Shown here piece by piece: positions 58,862 through 64,000 of a stretch of 64,000 nucleotides of DNA; positions within the stretch are counted from its first letter, which is position 1, and the number at the start of each line of letters is the position of its first letter. The position numbers and the translations under genes are program-made. The stretch covers positions 1 through 64,000 of the forward strand of contig NZ_JAHKKG010000008.1 in assembly GCF_018829635.1 (NCBI RefSeq), written 5' to 3'. This stretch comes from Paractinoplanes bogorensis (GTDB lineage Bacteria; Actinomycetota; Actinomycetes; Mycobacteriales; Micromonosporaceae). The notes under the pieces are model-generated. The model was not told where the DNA came from. It was given only the letters and a program-made list of their open reading frames with translations, and searched no databases.

Positions 58862-59599
58862 ATGCGCCTCCTCGCCCGGACCCTGCTCACCGCCGCCGCT
58901 GTGCTCACCGTAGGCCTGCTCACCCCGGCCGCCTCCGCTTCCGCCGCCGATCCCGTGGTCGGCCCGTCGGTTGTCGGCGGTCAGCAGGCCACCGAGAACT
59001 ACCCGTTCATGGTCTACACGTCCGGCTGCACCGGTTCGCTGATCAAGGCCAACTGGGTGGTCACGGCCAAACACTGCCCGACCCCTTCCTCCGTACGGGT
59101 GGGAAGCATCAACCGCACCAGCGGCGGAACCGTGGTGGCGGTGCGCCGTGCGGTCAGTCACCCGAGCATCGACGTGAAGCTGTTCGAACTCGCGTCGTCG
59201 GTCAGCTACGCCCCGGCGCCCATCCCGGCCACGTCGGGCGCGGTCGGCACGGCCACCCGCATCATCGGCTGGGGTCAGACCTGCGCGCCGCGCGGCTGCG
59301 GCTCGTCGCCGACGATCGCGCACCAGCTGGACACGTCGATCGTGGCCGACAGCCGGTGCGGGGGCATCAACGCGGCGTACGAGATCTGCACCAACAACAC
59401 CGGCGGCAACGCGGGCGCCTGCTACGGCGACTCGGGCGGTCCGCAGGTGCGTACGGTCAACGGACGCTGGAACCTGATCGGCGTCACCAGCCGGGCCGGC
59501 AACAACAGCTCGACCTGCGCCACCGCGCCGTCCATCTACGGCGACCTGCCGTCGATCCGCACCTGGGTCAACACCCAGGTGGGTGGTCTTCCGGCCTGA
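58862..59599 (+). CDS. Secreted trypsin-like serine protease (S1)
   Basis: 245 residues from ATG 58862. Signal peptide to about residue 29 (ASASAAD), short pro-segment and mature start VVGG. The catalytic triad is His71 (TAKHC), Asp104 (SIDVKLFEL) and Ser191 (CYGDSGGP). Six or more Cys suit disulfides. A typical secreted chymotrypsin-fold protease of actinomycetes. Confidence 0.93.
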   Translation: MRLLARTLLTAAAVLTVGLLTPAASASAADPVVGPSVVGGQQATENYPFMVYTSGCTGSLIKANWVVTAKHCPTPSSVRVGSINRTSGGTVVAVRRAVSHPSIDVKLFELASSVSYAPAPIPATSGAVGTATRIIGWGQTCAPRGCGSSPTIAHQLDTSIVADSRCGGINAAYEICTNNTGGNAGACYGDSGGPQVRTVNGRWNLIGVTSRAGNNSSTCATAPSIYGDLPSIRTWVNTQVGGLPA

Positions 59600-59631
59600 C
59601 GAGCGGTCATGCCTGTGCCAGAATCGCGGGA

Positions 59632-60387
59632 ATGTCGTCCCGCGCGTTGAGTTTCGGAGCCGTGGCCGAGGCGTACGAACAGTTTCGGCCCGGCTATCCG
59701 ACCGCCCTGCGTGACCTGGTCCTGGACTACGCGGGCGGCCCGATCCGGACCGCCCTCGAGATCGGCGCCGGCACGGGCAAGGCGACCCGGCTCTTCGCCG
59801 CGGCCGGAACAGCGGTCACGGCGACCGAACCCGACCCGGCCATGCTCGCCGAACTGCGCCGGCAGGTACCCGGCAGCACGGCGGTGCGGGCGGCGTTCGA
59901 GGAACTGGCTCCCGGCCAGACCTACGACCTGGTCTACGCGGCGGCCGCCCTGCACTGGACGAAACCGGAGGGCCGGTGGCCCCGGGTGGCCGCGATGCTC
60001 GTGCCGGGCGGCGTGTTCGCCTCGTTCGGCGGGCCGGTCCGCCCGGCCGAGCCGGCCGTCGAGCGGATCGTGGACGAGGCCCGCTCCGCGTTCATGGACA
60101 CCGACGAGATCCCGTCGCCGGACGGGACCCCGCCCGGCCACAGCATGCAGTGGCCGGGCACCGAGCTGCAGCAGTCCGGCCAGTTCACCGACGTCCGCCA
60201 GGCCGAGATCGAACGCCGCCTGACGATGAGCGCGGCCGGCTACATCGGGCACCTGTCGACGATCTCGGCCTACCTGGAACTGCCGCCCGCAGACCGCGAG
60301 CGCCTCTTCCGCCGGCTCGAGCAGACGCTGCCCGAAGCGATCGAGATCGACGCCCGCATCATCGCCCACCTGGCCCGGCGCCTCTGA
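59632..60387 (+). CDS. Class I SAM-dependent methyltransferase
   Basis: 251 residues from ATG 59632. SAM motif LEIGAGTGKATR near residue 43 and a post-motif VTATEPDP. Similar to the actinobacterial trans-aconitate/UbiE-like group beginning AEAYEQFRPGYP. Substrate unknown. It follows the S1 protease by 32 bp and meets the CHAT operon tail-to-tail. Confidence 0.9.
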   Translation: MSSRALSFGAVAEAYEQFRPGYPTALRDLVLDYAGGPIRTALEIGAGTGKATRLFAAAGTAVTATEPDPAMLAELRRQVPGSTAVRAAFEELAPGQTYDLVYAAAALHWTKPEGRWPRVAAMLVPGGVFASFGGPVRPAEPAVERIVDEARSAFMDTDEIPSPDGTPPGHSMQWPGTELQQSGQFTDVRQAEIERRLTMSAAGYIGHLSTISAYLELPPADRERLFRRLEQTLPEAIEIDARIIAHLARRL

Positions 60388-60393
60388 CCACTG

Positions 60394-61101
60394 CTATCGG
60401 CCACGCAACGCCAGCCAGCCCGCCTCCAGGTCGGGCGACGGGAGGATCCGGAGCAGATCCCATTCGTCGCGCAGACCGCCGCCGAACGCGTGGGTCAGCA
60501 GCAGGGTGACTCCGCCGTACCGCCGGACGGCGTCGCCGTGGGTGTCGGTGGCCCGGCACGACCAGCTCGACGAGCCGAGATGGGCGATGACGTCGCCGTG
60601 ACTCAGCACCACCCGCCCGGCGGTGACCGGACGGCCGGCGACGTAGCCGTCGGTGAAACCACGCATCCCGAGGTACCGGTGCTGCCCGTGCCGGACGTGC
60701 CACTCGCCGTCCTCACGGGCGATCGGTGCGGTCTCCATTCCCGGGTTCACCAGCATGGCCGGTCGGCCCACGCCGTGCCGCCGGGTGGTCTCGTCCGAGC
60801 CGCCCAGCATCTCGTCCGGCAGCAGCAGGGGCTGCACGACGAAGGAGACCGACGCGGAGTCGGCCGGGTAATCGGTCGCCCAGTCCGAGCCTCGGCAGCG
60901 CTCGTGGTGCAGCGAAGCCATCGCGGCGGAGTCGGCGTAGCCGTGCACGCCGACGAAGCTGAGCGACGGTCGCTCGTCGCCGAACGGGCGCGTACAGGTC
61001 TGGCAGTCCTCGGCCCACAGGTAGGCACACAGCTCGTCCAGGCAACCGTCACCGAGCCGGGCGCGGATGGCCGAGTCCACCAGAACACCGTTCAAGGTCA
61101 T
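60394..61101 (-). CDS. Cys/His-rich protein of the CHAT operon (235 aa)
   Basis: From ATG 61101, two bases after the stop of the membrane protein gene. Residues ~24-75 carry CQTCTRPFGDE and later LHHERC, a likely treble-clef zinc site, a pattern seen in actinobacterial proteins of unknown role. The rest is beta-rich with WHVRHGQHRYLGMRGFTDGY. It is the last of four coupled genes, so it probably acts with the CHAT protein. Confidence 0.75.
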   Translation of the reverse strand: MTLNGVLVDSAIRARLGDGCLDELCAYLWAEDCQTCTRPFGDERPSLSFVGVHGYADSAAMASLHHERCRGSDWATDYPADSASVSFVVQPLLLPDEMLGGSDETTRRHGVGRPAMLVNPGMETAPIAREDGEWHVRHGQHRYLGMRGFTDGYVAGRPVTAGRVVLSHGDVIAHLGSSSWSCRATDTHGDAVRRYGGVTLLLTHAFGGGLRDEWDLLRILPSPDLEAGWLALRGR

Positions 61102-61103
61102 CG

Positions 61104-61976
61104 TCACTGCTCCGGTTCGTCGTCGGGGCCGCGCCACACGTACTCGGTGAGCCGGCGGCCCTCGGCCCGTTCCTGTCGCGGATTCGCCGGCAGCGGCCAG
61201 CGCATCTGCTCGTACAGCGAAGTGCGGTAGAGGTCGTAGGACGCCTCGACCAGGTCGGCGTAGACGATGGCCGCGGCCGGTCCGCGCCAGCGCACCGCGG
61301 CCGCCATGGCCAGCAACGACACCGGTACGGCGGTCCAGGTCCACCCGGCCAGCGGCAGCGCGAGCAGTCCCCACAGGAACAACCGGGCGGCACCGTCCAG
61401 CCCGGCCCGGGCCGCCGCGATCTCCTGGCGGGCCGGCTCGGGGAGCAGCAGCCAGAGGTGCGGCCAGAGGGCGATGCCGTCGAGGCCGTACTTGTCGGCC
61501 GGGTGGCCCTCGGCGGCCCGCAGGATGTTGCCGATCCGGGTCGGCATCATCCGTTCCGGATCCATCGGCCAGCGGCGGATCGTCGGGTCGGGCTGCTCGG
61601 CCCCGGTGGCCCGTTCCTGCCACTGCTGATCCTCCCGGTCGAAGCGCCGCTGCGCTCGGGCCACGAGCACGCTGCGCGGGCGGTCCAGCCAGGCCGGCCA
61701 GTACCCTTCCAGCGCGCGGATCGTGGGATGGGCGAGGGCCTGGACGACGATGCCCGTTCCGGCCACCACCAGCAGCGCGCCGGCCAGCACCACGACCTGC
61801 ACCGCGGCGGGCCGCGTGCCCAGCCGGTCGAGTGCGCGCTCGAACCCGGCGGTGCCGCCGTGCCCGAGCGTCCAGGCGCCGAGCACGCCCAGCCAGTAGA
61901 CGAGCGCGCCGGCCGACACGGTCAGCCAGCGTTCGGCCAGCTTCCCGCCGACCGAGGTCCAGAAGCCGGCCAGCAC
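61104..61976 (-). CDS. Four-helix membrane protein of the CHAT operon
   Basis: 290 residues from GTG 61976, with the preceding gene's stop one base upstream. Four predicted transmembrane helices: two near residues 18-85 and two near 205-245, with a long cytoplasmic loop between (RIGNILRAAEGHPADKYGLD, then ALWPHLWLLLPE). This loop recalls a conserved actinobacterial membrane family of unknown function. As part of a CHAT protease operon it may be the membrane target or effector; inference. Confidence 0.78.
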   Translation of the reverse strand: MLAGFWTSVGGKLAERWLTVSAGALVYWLGVLGAWTLGHGGTAGFERALDRLGTRPAAVQVVVLAGALLVVAGTGIVVQALAHPTIRALEGYWPAWLDRPRSVLVARAQRRFDREDQQWQERATGAEQPDPTIRRWPMDPERMMPTRIGNILRAAEGHPADKYGLDGIALWPHLWLLLPEPARQEIAAARAGLDGAARLFLWGLLALPLAGWTWTAVPVSLLAMAAAVRWRGPAAAIVYADLVEASYDLYRTSLYEQMRWPLPANPRQERAEGRRLTEYVWRGPDDEPEQ

Positions 61977-61977
61977 G

Positions 61978-62385
61978 TCAGCCCCGGACCAGGCGCAGAC
62001 GGTGGGTCGGGCACTCCGGGATCGGCTGCGCGACGTGCCGGCGGAACCAGTAGTAGTCCCGGTCCGGGTGGGGGCAGCCGTACCGGGGAGCCCCGATCGG
62101 GCCGGGTTCGCCGGGCAGTGCCGTATAGGCGGCCCCGCGGCGGCCCGGTCGCAGGTCGGGAGGCCACAGTTCGGGGTCGCGGCGGACGTCGGCCACCCAG
62201 GCCCGGACGATCGCCTCGGAGGCCAGGGCGTTCTCCAGTTCGGTGGTGACGTCCGTGCCGGCGGCGGCTCGCCGCAGCAGGCCGGCCAGCCGGTCGTCGA
62301 GCCGGTCGGCCGACTCGCCGTCGGCGACCAGATCGGCCAGGTGGGAGCGGGCCATCCGGACGGCGTCGAGCAGGGAATCGTCCAT
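61978..62385 (-). CDS. Small Cys/His protein of the CHAT operon (135 aa)
   Basis: One base after the CHAT gene stop. A helical N-terminal ~75 residues (LDAVRMARSHLADLVADGE) is followed by a compact C-terminal motif with CPHPDRDYYWFRRHV and PECPTHRLRLV, i.e. C-P-H and C-P-T-H that could bind one zinc. I associate this tail with proteins beside CHAT or vWA genes in actinobacterial conflict systems. It could be the peptide substrate or adaptor of the protease. Confidence 0.75.
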   Translation of the reverse strand: MDDSLLDAVRMARSHLADLVADGESADRLDDRLAGLLRRAAAGTDVTTELENALASEAIVRAWVADVRRDPELWPPDLRPGRRGAAYTALPGEPGPIGAPRYGCPHPDRDYYWFRRHVAQPIPECPTHRLRLVRG

Positions 62386-62386
62386 G

Positions 62387-64000
62387 TCATACCCCCGCGT
62401 GCAGGTGGGCGGCCCACAGGTCGGGCCGGTCCGGGGCCTGGTCGCGCGCCGCGCGGACGGCGCTGTGCAGGGCCACCGCCGGTCCGTCGGGCAGGCGCGC
62501 GTAGAAGCCCCGGGCGAGATCGGCCGCCGCGAGGTCGTCGACCGTCCACATCGTGCCGATGACGTGCGGGAACCCGGCCAGCTGGAACGCCGACGTGATG
62601 TGGATGGCCTCGTCGGTGAGCCGGGCCGAGGCCTGCCCGGTGCTGCAGGCCGACAGATAGACCAGCCGGGCCCGGTCGAGGTGCAGCCGGGCGATGTCGA
62701 GCACGGTGAGCGGCCGGTCGGCGTGGTCGTGCACGAGCAGCCGGCTCGCCGACGGACGGTCGGGCACGCTGACGCCGTGACAGGCGAAGTGCACCAGCGA
62801 CGCCCGGGTCAGATGATCGAGCACGCGGTCGCGGGTGGCGTCCCGGTCGCACAGCACCACCGCGTCCGGCAGGAGCGCGGTCAGGTCCGCGATCTCGCCC
62901 GGCACGCCCGGCAACGACCCCGCGTCCGGCGTCTCGGCCATCCCGATCAGCAACGACCCGGCGGGCGCCGACCGCAGCGACCGGGCGCGCAGGTGTACGA
63001 GCGTCCGCAGCGTCGGCGTGTACGACGAGACGACCCGGTCCAGGCACGCCGGGGCCGGTCGCTCGTCCCGGCGGTCGTGATGGCCCGCCGCGTGCCAGGG
63101 CAGGAACGCGAGCCGCCCGGCCGGTGCCCACCACACCCGCCGCACCGGGTCGCCGTCGCAGCCGAGGGCGTCGAGCACCGGACCGGCCGCGGCGTCCCAC
63201 AGCCACCCGAGGAAACCGTTCATCGCCTGGATCGCCGCGTAGCGCTGGGCGAACGGCAGGTCCCGCCGGTCCAGGGTCTCGAGCAGGACGAGGAAGTCGC
63301 GGACCCGGTCGCGGACCACGCCGGCGCCGAGCCCCGGCAGCGGGACGTGCCGGACGCCGCCGCTTGTCACGGCGAGCGCGTCCGAACGGTCCGGGCCGGT
63401 CGAGAGCAGGACGATCGGCCCCTCGGCCGCCTCGCCGATGAGCTCGGGCAGGGTCGGCGGCAGCAGGAACCGGTCGAACGACGGCAGCGCGCGGATCCGG
63501 TCCAGCAGATCGCTCCAGGCCAGCGCGCGCCGGCGCCGGTCGGCGCTCGCCTGGTGCGCGGTGCCGGTCCCGTCCTCCTCCGGCGACCGGTTCAGCTCCC
63601 GGCGGGCCGACTCGAACTCGGCGGCGATCGCCGGGTAGTGCTCGGCCAGGCCGGCGGTCTCGCCGCGGGTCTCCATCTCCTGGGCCAGCAGGATCCCGCG
63701 GGCCTGCTCGATCAGCAGGACGGCGCGGTCCGGGTCGCCGGCGTCGAGCGCGGCCGAGCCGGCCACGGCGGCCAGGCCGGAGAATCCCTGCAACCGGTGT
63801 TCCTGGTCGTCGCGGCCCAGGTTGCGCGGGGAGATCGACGGGAGTGTCTCGACCGCGACCGTGAACCCGGCCAGCGCCTCGGTGTACTGCCCGGCTTCGG
63901 CCGCCGCGAGCGCCCCGTCGCGGGCGGCCCGCACGCGCAGTTCCGGATCGGAGCCGGCGGCGGACGTGGCTTCCCGGTACGCGGCGATCGCACCGTCCCG
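62387..64000 (-). CDS. TPR-CHAT caspase-like protein (5' end off window)
   Basis: Open to the right edge; 537 codons are visible. TPR-like helices fill the visible N-terminal part (GALAAAEAGQYTEALAGF). The CHAT domain occupies about the last 330 residues, with the catalytic His in HFACHG and Cys in LSACSTG, and the common VIGTMWTVDD tail motif. CHAT proteins are caspase-like proteases used in programmed cell death and antiphage systems, such as with gasdermins. Three small genes follow with gaps of 1, 1 and 2 bases. Confidence 0.9.
   Translation of the reverse strand, partial: RDGAIAAYREATSAAGSDPELRVRAARDGALAAAEAGQYTEALAGFTVAVETLPSISPRNLGRDDQEHRLQGFSGLAAVAGSAALDAGDPDRAVLLIEQARGILLAQEMETRGETAGLAEHYPAIAAEFESARRELNRSPEEDGTGTAHQASADRRRRALAWSDLLDRIRALPSFDRFLLPPTLPELIGEAAEGPIVLLSTGPDRSDALAVTSGGVRHVPLPGLGAGVVRDRVRDFLVLLETLDRRDLPFAQRYAAIQAMNGFLGWLWDAAAGPVLDALGCDGDPVRRVWWAPAGRLAFLPWHAAGHHDRRDERPAPACLDRVVSSYTPTLRTLVHLRARSLRSAPAGSLLIGMAETPDAGSLPGVPGEIADLTALLPDAVVLCDRDATRDRVLDHLTRASLVHFACHGVSVPDRPSASRLLVHDHADRPLTVLDIARLHLDRARLVYLSACSTGQASARLTDEAIHITSAFQLAGFPHVIGTMWTVDDLAAADLARGFYARLPDGPAVALHSAVRAARDQAPDRPDLWAAHLHAGV

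Overview
The window is high-GC DNA (GC-rich third codon positions, many GTG starts, hairpins without U-tracts, DUF574-type methyltransferase, ANTAR regulators, MsiK-style sugar transporters lacking their own ATPase). It reads as chromosome of a filamentous actinomycete, most like Micromonosporaceae/Actinoplanes; that placement is inference. I find no rRNA, tRNA, CRISPR, prophage or insertion sequence.

Layout. (1) 1-10087: carbohydrate region with a secreted MGH1/GH63-like glycosidase, a LacI regulator, a divergent ABC sugar importer (lipoprotein and two permeases) and a GH2 glycosidase, with twin LacI-type operators before the importer. Short tandem arrays sit at gene ends here. (2) 10088-14982: sigma-4 fragment, methyltransferase, small membrane proteins, hydrolase and a GGDEF-EAL protein. 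(3) 15070-26328: a soluble diiron monooxygenase operon of the propane/phenol (mim/prm) type: hydroxylase alpha, reductase, hydroxylase beta, coupling protein, amidohydrolase, DUF59 protein, GroEL-like chaperonin and, 4 bp further on, an Nramp metal transporter. A MimR/AcoR-type activator is encoded divergently. A 15-bp palindrome lies before the operon and before the activator, and again 20 kb away before a 75-aa membrane protein gene. (4) 26384-35504: M1 peptidase, a compositionally distinct orphan, aldo/keto reductase with XRE regulator, CPBP protease, TetR/P450 pair and a secreted CBM6-DUF1996 protein with LacI-type palindromes. (5) 35599-41296: two ANTAR proteins around a SigF/SigB-like sigma factor, an F420-type oxidoreductase, a LexA-like repressor and a GGDEF protein. 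(6) 41397-60387: class A PBP, VOC protein, SRPBCC protein, flavin disulfide reductase, histidine kinase, a three-gene operon with a shortened PEP/pyruvate dikinase-like protein, LysR/SDR pair, methyltransferases, alcohol dehydrogenase, STAS-ATPase fusion, esterase and trypsin-like protease. (7) 60394-64000: a tightly coupled four-gene operon led by a TPR-CHAT (caspase-like) protein that runs off the right edge.

Most interesting: the palindrome-defined monooxygenase regulon with its added chaperonin and metal transporter; the CHAT operon with a small Cys/His protein, a four-helix membrane protein and a Cys/His-rich protein; and repeated tandem duplication of gene termini in the first 5 kb.
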